Assembly: GCA_965208945.1 (NCBI GenBank)
Contig: OZ242366.1
Location: 1,674,001-1,738,000 of the forward strand
DNA from: JAPPLB01 sp965208945
Lineage (GTDB): Bacteria > Acidobacteriota > Terriglobia > Bryobacterales > UBA6623
Length of the DNA stretch: 64,000 bases
Direction of reading: 5' to 3'
Shown here: one piece after another, positions 7,753 through 14,701 of the stretch
How the letters are laid out: each line of letters starts with the position of its first letter
Numbering within the stretch: the stretch's first letter is position 1
Translations under genes and position numbers: made by a program
Notes under the pieces: model-generated
The model's input: only the letters and a program-made list of their open reading frames with translations
Databases searched by the model: none
What the model was told of the DNA's origin: nothing

Positions 7753-9759
7753 TTGGAGGGAAGTCGACTCAACTGGATCGCCAGCTTCATCTGGGGCATC
7801 GCGGACGACGTGCTGCGCGACCTCTACGTCCGCGGCAAGTACCGCGACGTGATCCTGCCGATGATGGTGTTGCGGCGGCTCGACGCGGTGCTCGAACGGA
7901 GCAAGAAGGACGTGCTCGATCTGAAGGCCCGCCTCGACGAGGCCGGGATCGTCGATCAGGACCAGGCGCTGCGCCAGGCCGCCGGTCAGGCGTTCTACAA
8001 CACCTCGAAGTTCACGCTGCGCGACCTCAGGGCCCGCGCCAGCCAACAGCAGCTCAAGGCCGACTTCGAGGCCTATCTCGACGGCTTCTCGCCGAACGTC
8101 CAGGACATTTTGGAGAACTTCGAGTTTCGCAATCAGATCCCGAAGCTCTCGAAGGCCGACGCACTCGGCACGTTGATCGAGAAGTTCCTGTCGCAGGACG
8201 TGAACCTCAGCCCCCACCCGGTCCGCTACAGCGACGGCTCGGTCAAGCACCCCGGCCTGGACAACCACGCGATGGGCACCATCTTCGAGGAGCTGGTCCG
8301 CCGCTTCAACGAGGAGAACAACGAGGAGGCCGGCGAGCACTGGACCCCGCGCGATGCCGTGCGCCTGATGGCGAAGCTCGTTTTCCTGCCCGTCGCCGAC
8401 CGGATCGACTCCGGAACCTATCTGGTGTACGACGGTGCCTGCGGCACCGGCGGCATGTTGACGGTGGCCGAGGAGACCTTGGCGCAGATCGCCGGACAGC
8501 GCGGCAAACAGGTCTCCACCCATCTCTACGGCCAGGAGATCAACTCCGAGACCTACGCCATCGCCAAGGCGGATCTCCTCCTCAAGGGCGAGGGGGCCGC
8601 CGCCGACAACATCGTCGGGGGGCCGGAACACTCGACGCTCGCCAACGACGCCTTCCCTTCCCGCGAGTTCGACTTCATGCTCTCGAATCCCCCCTACGGC
8701 AAGAGCTGGAAGAGCGACATGGAGCGGATGGGCGGCAAGAAGGAGATGCGTGACACGCGATTCGTGATCGAGCACGCCGGCGATCCCGAATATTCCCTGA
8801 TCACCCGTTCCAGCGACGGCCAGATGCTGTTCCTTGCCAACAAGCTCTCCAAGATGAAGCAGCACACGCCGCTCGGCAGCCGCATCGCCGAGGTCCACAA
8901 CGGCTCGTCGCTCTTCACCGGCGACGCCGGCCAGGGCGAGAGCAACATCCGCCGCTGGATCATCGAGAACGACTGGCTCGAAGCCATCGTCGCCCTGCCG
9001 CTCAACATGTTCTACAACACCGGCATCGCCACCTACATTTGGGTGCTCACCAACCGCAAGCCCGACCATCGGCGCGGGAAGGTCCAGCTCATCGACGCCG
9101 CGCAGTGGTTCAAGCCGCTCCGCAAGAACCTCGGCAAAAAGAACTGCGAGCTGTCGGAGGATGACATCGCCCGCATCTGCGACACGTTCCTCGCTTTCGA
9201 GGAAACCGAGCAGTCCAGGATCTTCCCGAACGCCGCCTTCGGCTACTGGAAGGTGACGGTCGAGCGGCCGTTGCGCATCGTAGACATCGACCCGAACCGC
9301 GCCTACAAGCCGGCGGAAATCAAGCAACTCAAGGAGAGCGGCGAGCGCAACGAAGAAGCGCCGCCCGTCATCCGCAAGATTCACAAGCGGAGCACGAAAG
9401 CCGACCCGCTGCGCGGCCGGTTCACCGCCGTAGTCAACGGCTGGCCCGCCGTGGTCGAGTACGAGCCGGACACCGACATGCGCGACACCGAGCAGATCCC
9501 GCTTCAGGAAGCCGGCGGCATCGAGGCGTTCCTGCGGCGCGAAGTGCTGCCCTACGCCGCAGATGCGTGGTATCAGGCCGACAGCGTAAAGACCGGCTAT
9601 GAGATCAGTTTCACCCGCTACTTCTATAAGCCGAAGCCGATGCGGACGCTGAAGGAGATCCGCGCCGACATCCTGGCGCTGGAGAAGGAGACCGAGGGGC
9701 TGCTGAGCGAGATCCTGGGCGAGACGCGTGAGGGTGCTGTCGGTGACGGCCGCTTTTGA
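7753..9759 (+). CDS. hsdM: Type I restriction-modification DNA methyltransferase subunit (HsdM)
   Basis: A 668-residue N6-adenine methyltransferase of a type I RM system. The HsdM N-terminal helical domain occupies about residues 1-150. SAM-binding motif I (DGACGTGG) is at about 227-234 and catalytic motif IV (NPPY) at 312-315. With HsdS it methylates the recognition site and protects it from HsdR. The TTG start is chosen because GGGAGG lies eight bases upstream and the conserved N-terminus (ADDVLRDLYVRGKYRDVILP) follows at once; the first in-frame ATG (7861) would remove it. The last 50 bases of this gene recur at about 10493 and 10899 as part of a repeated hsdM-fic junction. Confidence 0.95.
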   Translation: MEGSRLNWIASFIWGIADDVLRDLYVRGKYRDVILPMMVLRRLDAVLERSKKDVLDLKARLDEAGIVDQDQALRQAAGQAFYNTSKFTLRDLRARASQQQLKADFEAYLDGFSPNVQDILENFEFRNQIPKLSKADALGTLIEKFLSQDVNLSPHPVRYSDGSVKHPGLDNHAMGTIFEELVRRFNEENNEEAGEHWTPRDAVRLMAKLVFLPVADRIDSGTYLVYDGACGTGGMLTVAEETLAQIAGQRGKQVSTHLYGQEINSETYAIAKADLLLKGEGAAADNIVGGPEHSTLANDAFPSREFDFMLSNPPYGKSWKSDMERMGGKKEMRDTRFVIEHAGDPEYSLITRSSDGQMLFLANKLSKMKQHTPLGSRIAEVHNGSSLFTGDAGQGESNIRRWIIENDWLEAIVALPLNMFYNTGIATYIWVLTNRKPDHRRGKVQLIDAAQWFKPLRKNLGKKNCELSEDDIARICDTFLAFEETEQSRIFPNAAFGYWKVTVERPLRIVDIDPNRAYKPAEIKQLKESGERNEEAPPVIRKIHKRSTKADPLRGRFTAVVNGWPAVVEYEPDTDMRDTEQIPLQEAGGIEAFLRREVLPYAADAWYQADSVKTGYEISFTRYFYKPKPMRTLKEIRADILALEKETEGLLSEILGETREGAVGDGRF

Positions 9760-10106
9760 CACGGCGCACCTGTGGTTTAGTTTTACCCGCTAAACTGCTG
9801 CGAGGGTGCCGTTGGTAATGGCCGCCTTTAACACAGCCGCGAACTCGCCCCATAATAAACGCAGTCTTTACTATGGCCTTCGGTGGAAAGCTACAGAGAA
9901 GCGAGCCTTTATCATGGCGGCGGATCATCCCACGACATCGGTGCGGGCAGGCCGATACGTCCTTCAGCCGGCCGGCTAAAGGACCTTTGTTCCGTCGCTG
10001 CTCCCGCCCGCCCCAGGATCGCTACCCGGGGCAGATGATCTACGTCGTGGAAATCGACGAGTACATTCACCTCGTGCCTTTTGTGACGCAGGCTCGCCGA
10101 AAGGCG
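9709..10106 (+). repeat. hsdM-fic junction repeat, unit 1
   Basis: The unit contains, in order, the last codons of hsdM, a leader (TTTAACACAGCC, a CATAATAAACGCAG-like stretch, TTTACTATGGCC), the first codons of fic and a toxin fragment. The same order recurs at 10493-10885. At 10899-11205 the hsdM and fic parts recur but lead into the intact fic gene. Units diverge by many substitutions, so the duplication is not recent. Confidence 0.8.
9914..10016 (+). pseudogene. fic 5'-end relic 1
   Basis: Translates as a near copy of the Fic N-terminus (MAADHPTTSVRAGRYVLQP) and then meets a TAA stop where intact Fic has TGYRAF. The relic is joined after the LLPPAP codons to a toxin fragment that runs in another frame. 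It is non-functional as Fic. Confidence 0.75.
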
Positions 10107-10139
10107 GCGAGAGTTTACCGGAGGAGGCAGCCGTCATGA
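10017..10139 (+). pseudogene. Type II toxin 3' relic
   Basis: Encodes DRYPGQMIYVVEIDEYIHLV, which continues PFV. This matches the central beta-strands of the small toxins that precede CopG-like antitoxins of the type next to it. The N-terminal half is replaced by fic sequence in a different frame. About ten residues before the C-terminal RRKAARVYRRR segment are missing. Its stop overlaps the antitoxin start (ATGA), the usual toxin-antitoxin arrangement. Family identity is from memory of the conserved motif; it is probably inactive. Confidence 0.55.
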
Positions 10140-10411
10140 ACGACAAGCTAAGCGCGGAAGAGCGTGATATTCTCGACCGATTCGAGCGGGGCAGCTTGCG
10201 CTCCGTTCCCGGCGCTGAACGCGAAGTTGAGGCGGCGCGTCAGGCGGCTCGCAATACGTTCAACAAAACCAGACGAGTGAATCTGCGGGTAACCGAACGC
10301 GACTTCAGGCTCGCTCACTCACGGGCCAGGGAAGAGGGGATACCCTATCAGACACTGCTGTCCAGCGTAATCCACAAGTACTTGTCCGGCCGGCTGACCG
10401 AGAAGAGGTAG
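10136..10411 (+). CDS. CopG/BrnA-like antitoxin, apparently orphaned
   Basis: A 91-residue protein. The N-terminal acidic region (LSAEERDILDRFERG, about 5-19) is followed by a ribbon-helix-helix core (VNLRVTERDFRLAHSRAREE, about 48-67) and the family-typical IPYQTLLSSVIHKYLSGRL end. Such proteins bind their toxin and autoregulate the operon. The reading frame is intact and starts in an ATGA overlap with the toxin relic. Because that toxin lacks its first half, the antitoxin has no functional partner in the window. It may persist as an anti-addiction module or as a neutral remnant. Confidence 0.75.
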   Translation: MNDKLSAEERDILDRFERGSLRSVPGAEREVEAARQAARNTFNKTRRVNLRVTERDFRLAHSRAREEGIPYQTLLSSVIHKYLSGRLTEKR

Positions 10412-10492
10412 CTTGACAGCACGGCGCGCGCGCGTGACGTTTAACGCGCTTCTCCCATCCGTGTTCCGCAGTGTCGATTCCGTTGTTGTTCA

Positions 10493-10885
10493 GCGTGAGG
10501 CGTGAGGGCTCCGTCGGTGACGGCTGCATGTTTTCGACATTTTGCTTAACCCGCTTAACTACATGCGAGAAACGCGAGGGGGCCGTTGGTAATGACTACC
10601 TTTAACACAGCCACGAAGCCGCCTCATGATAAACACAGCCTTTACTATGGCCTCAGGCGGAGAGTCGTAGAGAAGTGAGCCTTTATCATGGCGGCGGATC
10701 TTCCCACGACGGCGGCGTGGGCAGGCCGATACGTCCTTCAGTCGGCCTGCTACAGGGTCTTTATTCCGTTGCCGCTCCCGCCCGCCCCAGGATCGCTACC
10801 CGGGACAGATGATCTACGTCGCAGAAACCGACCTGTACCTTCGCCTCGCGCCTTTTGTGACGCAGGCTGACGGCGATCATTCCTA
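10493..10885 (+). repeat. hsdM-fic junction repeat, unit 2
   Basis: A second copy of the junction: an hsdM tail (GTGAGGGCTCCGTCGGTGAC), the leader with TTTACTATGG, the fic 5' codons from ATG 10688 and the same toxin fragment (GATCGCTACCCGGGACAGATG onward). It retains the exact fic-toxin fusion point of unit 1, so the fusion predates the duplication. Confidence 0.8.
10688..10885 (+). pseudogene. fic 5'-end relic 2 fused to toxin fragment
   Basis: Starts MAADLPTTAAWAGRYVLQ, matching the Fic N-terminus, then passes at the same fusion point as relic 1 into toxin-derived DNA that is read out of the toxin frame. More diverged than relic 1 (the toxin codons EIDEYIHLVP have become ETDLYLRLAP in the toxin frame). 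Non-functional. Confidence 0.7.
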
Positions 10886-10898
10886 GCCGCAAGACGGC

Positions 10899-11205
10899 GA
10901 GATCCTGTGCGAGACGCGTGAGGACACCGTCGGTGATGGTGCCCTTTGAAACGAGAGTATTTCAGTCACTGAAAAGGGGGAGAAACGCGAGGGGGCCGTT
11001 GATATAGGCTGCCTTTGACACAGCCACGAACTCGTTTCATAATAAACACAGCCTTTACTATGGCCGTATGCGGAGAGTCATAGAGAAGCGAGCCTTTATC
11101 ATGGCGACGGATCATCCCACTCCCACATCGGTGGCGCGGGCAGGCCGATACGTCCTTCAGCCGACCGGCTACAGGGCCTTTATTCCGTCGCCGCTCCCGC
11201 CAGAC
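10899..11205 (+). repeat. hsdM-fic junction repeat, unit 3 (leads into intact fic)
   Basis: An hsdM tail (GAGATCCTGTGCGAGACGCG), a spacer containing TTTCAGTCACTGAAA, then the shared leader and the fic start. This unit is continuous with the intact fic gene and is presumably the ancestral junction next to fic. Confidence 0.75.
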
Positions 11206-12288
11206 CCGCCGATCGCGCTCTCCGGAGCGTTGCAGGCTTTGCTCTCGCAAGCCGACCTTGCCCTGGGGCGGCTGGACGGGTCCATTCAGACGCTTCCCCA
11301 TCCGGACCTGTTCATATACATGTACGTACGCAAGGAAGCGGTGCTGTCGAGCCAGATCGAGGGCACGCAGAGCTCGCTGCAGGACCTGTTGGCGGCCGAA
11401 GCGAATATCTTCGCGCCGAATCGGCCCCGCGACGTGGACGAAGTGGTGAACTACGTCCGCGCCATGCGCCGCGGCCTCGACCGGTTGTCGGAACTCCCGG
11501 TTTCGATCCGCCTGATTCGCGAAATCCACGCCGAGCTTCTCCGGGGCGTGAGGGGGTTTCGTCTGAACCCCGGAGAACTGCGCACCAGCCAGAACTGGAT
11601 TGGCCCCGGCGGCTGCACGCTGAACGAGGCCGTCTTCGTTCCACCTCCACCCGCCGAGGTTTCCCAGCGCCTTTCGGAGCTGGAACGGTTCATGCACGCC
11701 GATACGCAATTGCCGCTGCTGGTGAAGATCGGTCTGATCCACGCCCAGTTCGAGACGATCCACCCGTTTCTCGACGGCAACGGCCGCGTCGGACGGCTGC
11801 TCATCACGTTCCTGCTCTGTGAGCGGGAGGTGCTGCGGAAGCCGGTCCTCTATCTCTCCTACTTCTTCAAGCGGCGCCGTCAGGAATACTACGACAGGCT
11901 GCAATCGGTGCGGGACGAGGGCGCATGGGAGCAATGGCTGACATTCTTCCTGCAAGGCGTCGTGGAAGTCAGTGGGCAGGCGGCGGACACGGCGCGGCGG
12001 ATACTCACTCTGCGCGAAGATCACCGCCGCATCATTACCGAACGCTTCGGCCACGCCGCCGGCAACGGCCACCGCGTGCTGGAGCATCTCTACGAACACC
12101 CGTTCATTGCGGTGAGCGACGTGCAGGCCCTGAACGGAACGACCTACCCGGCGGCCAACAAGCTGGTCGCGAGAATGGTGGATGCCGGCATCCTGCGCGA
12201 AGTGACCGGACACGCCCGCAACCGGCGGTTCGGATACAACAGCTACATCGACCTGTTCGACGACCCCGCGCCGGAAGCCGCAGAATGA
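11101..12288 (+). CDS. Fic family AMP transferase-like protein, class II with inhibitory motif
   Basis: A 395-residue Fic/DOC protein. The Fic motif HPFLDGNGRVGR is complete at about residues 221-232. An N-terminal SSQIEG (83-88) fits the self-inhibitory S/T-x-x-x-E-G/N motif of class II Fic enzymes. The C-terminal part (about 320-395) looks like a winged helix. Fic enzymes usually transfer AMP to protein hydroxyls; the target here is unknown. ATG 11101 is chosen over 11068 because the relic copies begin at the equivalent ATG. Its stop overlaps the hsdS start (ATGA), so fic is translated with the specificity subunit. A regulatory role toward the RM system is plausible but untested. Confidence 0.9.
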   Translation: MATDHPTPTSVARAGRYVLQPTGYRAFIPSPLPPDPPIALSGALQALLSQADLALGRLDGSIQTLPHPDLFIYMYVRKEAVLSSQIEGTQSSLQDLLAAEANIFAPNRPRDVDEVVNYVRAMRRGLDRLSELPVSIRLIREIHAELLRGVRGFRLNPGELRTSQNWIGPGGCTLNEAVFVPPPPAEVSQRLSELERFMHADTQLPLLVKIGLIHAQFETIHPFLDGNGRVGRLLITFLLCEREVLRKPVLYLSYFFKRRRQEYYDRLQSVRDEGAWEQWLTFFLQGVVEVSGQAADTARRILTLREDHRRIITERFGHAAGNGHRVLEHLYEHPFIAVSDVQALNGTTYPAANKLVARMVDAGILREVTGHARNRRFGYNSYIDLFDDPAPEAAE

Positions 12289-13727
12289 TCGCCGACCTCA
12301 AGCCCTATCCGCAGATGAAGGACTCCGGCGTGGAATGGCTCGGGAAGGTGCCGGAACATTGGAAAGTGAGTAAGATCAAGAGCTTAGCTCGTTCAGGTTA
12401 CAAGACCTTTGTAGACGGCGACTGGATCGAGAGTCCTTACATCACTCCAGATGGAATCCGATTGATTCAGACCGGTAACATCGGAACTGGCGAATATAGG
12501 GAGAAAGGTTTTCGCTACATCAGCGAGGAGACCTTTGAGAACTTTGGTTGTACGGTAGTCGAGCCAAGTGACATTTTGATTTGCCGATTGGGTGAACCAG
12601 TCGCAAGGGCATGTTTAGCCCCTCGGCTAGGCAAACGGATGATCACATCTGTGGATGTCTGCATCTTGAAGCTTCGTGAGGAAGCCAGCGCTCGTTTTAT
12701 TGTCTACAGTATGTCCTCTAGTCGTTACCTCGACTGGGTTGGATCACTTGTAAGGGGAAGTACGCGTGACCGAGTGAGCCGTTCCATGCTTGGGTCGTTC
12801 GCAGTCCCATTCCCTCCTCTTTCCGAACAAGTCACCATCGTCCGCTATCTCGACCATGTGGACCGGCGGATTCAGCGCTACATCCGCGCCAAACAGAAGC
12901 TGATTGCGCTGCTGGAGGAGCAGAAGCAGGCCGTCATCCACCAAGCCGTCACCGGCCAGATCGACGTCCGAACCGGCCGACCCTACCCGGCCTACAAGGA
13001 CTCCGGCGTGGAATGGTTGGGGAAGGTGCCGGGTCATTGGGAGGTTCGGCGCGCAAAATACTTCTACCGTGAAATAGATGAACGATCGATAACCGGGTCA
13101 GAAGAGCTGATGTCGGTGTCTCACAAAACGGGAGTAACTCCGCGAAAGAAGAATGTCACTATGTTCCTCTCCGAGTCCAATGTTGGCTACAAGCTCTGCC
13201 GACCAGGGGACATAGTGATTAACACGATGTGGGCGTATATGGCAGCTCTTGGGATTGCTCGACAGAAAGGGATAGTTAGTCCGTCTTATGGTGTTTATCG
13301 ACCATTAAATAATGAGATTCTGAACCAGGATTACATTGATCCCTTGCTCCGGATTGAGGCATATAGGAGTGAATACCTTATCCGATCAACTGGCATCACT
13401 TCCTCACGGCTTCGGTTGTATCCAGAATCCTTTTTATGCATTCCTTTACTGTGCTCCCATTTTAGTGAGCAAGCGGCCATAGTTAAATACCTCGGTAAAG
13501 CTACTGCCAATATCGAGACTGCCATCGAACAAACCCATCGCCAAATTAACCTTCTCCAGGAACACCGCACCCGCCTGATCGCCGACGTGGTCACCGGCAA
13601 GCTCGACGTGCGCGAGGCGGCGGCGCGGTTGCCGGACGAGGTCGAAGAACCTCAGCCGAGCGACGAGAATGAGGCATGGAGCGAGCCGGTTGACGACAGT
13701 ATCGCACAGGCGGAAGGGCTGCATTGA
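12285..13727 (+). CDS. hsdS: Type I RM specificity subunit (HsdS)
   Basis: A 480-residue HsdS with two target recognition domains and two conserved coiled-coil repeats. The N-terminal KDSGVEWLGKVPEHWKV recurs at mid-protein as KDSGVEWLGKVPGHWEV. Each half ends in a helical block, one starting LSEQVTIVRYLDHVD and the other FSEQAAIVKYLGKAT, each followed by a VTG-(Q/K)-(I/L)-DVR turn. It sets the DNA sequence recognised by the HsdM/HsdR complex. TRD-coding DNA is visibly more AT-rich than the flanking genes, as expected for exchanged recognition domains. The ATG at 12285 overlaps the fic stop. The bipartite recognition sequence cannot be read from the protein. Confidence 0.93.
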   Translation: MIADLKPYPQMKDSGVEWLGKVPEHWKVSKIKSLARSGYKTFVDGDWIESPYITPDGIRLIQTGNIGTGEYREKGFRYISEETFENFGCTVVEPSDILICRLGEPVARACLAPRLGKRMITSVDVCILKLREEASARFIVYSMSSSRYLDWVGSLVRGSTRDRVSRSMLGSFAVPFPPLSEQVTIVRYLDHVDRRIQRYIRAKQKLIALLEEQKQAVIHQAVTGQIDVRTGRPYPAYKDSGVEWLGKVPGHWEVRRAKYFYREIDERSITGSEELMSVSHKTGVTPRKKNVTMFLSESNVGYKLCRPGDIVINTMWAYMAALGIARQKGIVSPSYGVYRPLNNEILNQDYIDPLLRIEAYRSEYLIRSTGITSSRLRLYPESFLCIPLLCSHFSEQAAIVKYLGKATANIETAIEQTHRQINLLQEHRTRLIADVVTGKLDVREAAARLPDEVEEPQPSDENEAWSEPVDDSIAQAEGLH

Positions 13728-13729
13728 CT

Positions 13730-13852
13730 GTGGCGGCGCCGGCATCACCCAAGATCTACAACATTGTCCATGTCGGCCGGCTGCCCTCGATTGTCTCGGA
13801 CGGTTTCCTCTGGTGCGATGCGGAGGTCTCGCGGCATCGCCCCGTTACTTGA
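13730..13852 (+). pseudogene. DarT N-terminal relic
   Basis: A GTG-started frame of 40 codons encodes PKIYNIVHVGRLPSIVSDG followed by FLWCDAEV, closely resembling the N-terminus of DarT, the DNA thymidine ADP-ribosyltransferase toxin, which begins with an I-Y-x-I-x-H-V-x-x-L motif and a LWxDAE block. It stops at TGA 13850-13852; a full toxin is about 200 residues, so the catalytic centre is absent. The partner macro domain lies 300 bp downstream. It starts three bases after the hsdS stop. Confidence 0.7.
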
Positions 13853-13962
13853 TAACATGCCGCTCAATAAGCGTTCCACGACTCAGAATGCGAAGCAACC
13901 CTTTTATATTCAGCTAGTTGCACGGACAGCGTTTACTTGACGGGTACTTGATGGGATGTCGA

Positions 13963-14090
13963 ATGCGGACCGAAACCAGCGAACCCGGTTTCGAGCAACT
14001 GATCTGCACAGCGCTTACCGGGCATCTCTGCGACCCACCGAAGGAGGGAAGCGCGGGAATGCCGCACACCGGATATGGATGCGTAGTCCG
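13963..14090 (+). pseudogene. HsdR N-terminal relic
   Basis: Encodes ETSEPGFEQLICTALTGHLC followed by DPP and, after a gap, TGYGC. This matches the N-terminal start of a type I restriction subunit family (G-F-E-Q-L-I-x-x-A-L, then a G-x-G-Y block) different in sequence from the intact HsdR at 14702. The frame breaks before the D-Y-D-R-E segment. It seems to be the remains of an earlier hsdR replaced by the present one. Confidence 0.6.
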
Positions 14091-14153
14091 CTCATCGGCC
14101 GCGTATCGAAATCGTTCCCGAAAGGTACGATTGACCGAAGCGGGGAGGCCCGG

Positions 14154-14624
14154 ATGATCCGGTTCAAGACCGGTGACTTATTCGCCGAAGACGCCGAAGC
14201 CCTGGTCAATGCCGTCAACTGCGTCGGCGTGATGGGACGCGGCATCGCGCTTCAGTTCAAGAGGGCGTTTCCCGAAAATTTCCGGGCCTACTCCGAGGCC
14301 TGCAAGCGCGACGAGGTCCAGCCCGGCCGGATGTTCGTGTACGAGACCCATCAGCCCGACAACCCTCGATACATCGTCAATTTCCCGACCAAACGGCACT
14401 GGCGCGCCAACAGCCGGATGGAAGATGTCGAGGCGGGGTTGAGGGATCTTGTCGGCGTGATCCGGGAACGCAACATTCGCTCCATCGCGATCCCTGCGCT
14501 CGCCAGCGGCCTTGGCGGGCTTGCATGGTACGAAGTGCGCCCGCGCATCGAAGAATCTCTGCGCAGCCTCGACGATCTCGAAGAGCGGCGCATTGTCATT
14601 TTCGAACCGCGCGCCGCGCCGTAG
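14154..14624 (+). CDS. Macro-domain protein, DarG-like N-terminal half only
   Basis: 156 residues forming one macro domain. ALVNAVNCVGVMGRGIALQFK (about 19-39) is the ADP-ribose-binding loop and PALASGLGGLAWYEV (about 119-133) the phosphate-binding glycine loop. DarG antitoxins remove ADP-ribose from thymidine via this domain, and a second domain of similar size binds DarT. Here the protein ends after the macro domain and DarT itself is only a relic. The ATG at 14154 follows GGGGAGG and is preferred to the longer frame from 13956, which begins inside the hsdR relic. It could still hydrolyse ADP-ribosyl DNA and act as an anti-toxin against incoming DarTG. Confidence 0.85.
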   Translation: MIRFKTGDLFAEDAEALVNAVNCVGVMGRGIALQFKRAFPENFRAYSEACKRDEVQPGRMFVYETHQPDNPRYIVNFPTKRHWRANSRMEDVEAGLRDLVGVIRERNIRSIAIPALASGLGGLAWYEVRPRIEESLRSLDDLEERRIVIFEPRAAP

Positions 14625-14701
14625 ATGGCCAGTGGGCGCGTCACAACCTGTTGATTTCACGCATGTTGTGTGCTTCGATGAGAAATCGAAGGTAGCTCCC
14701 C

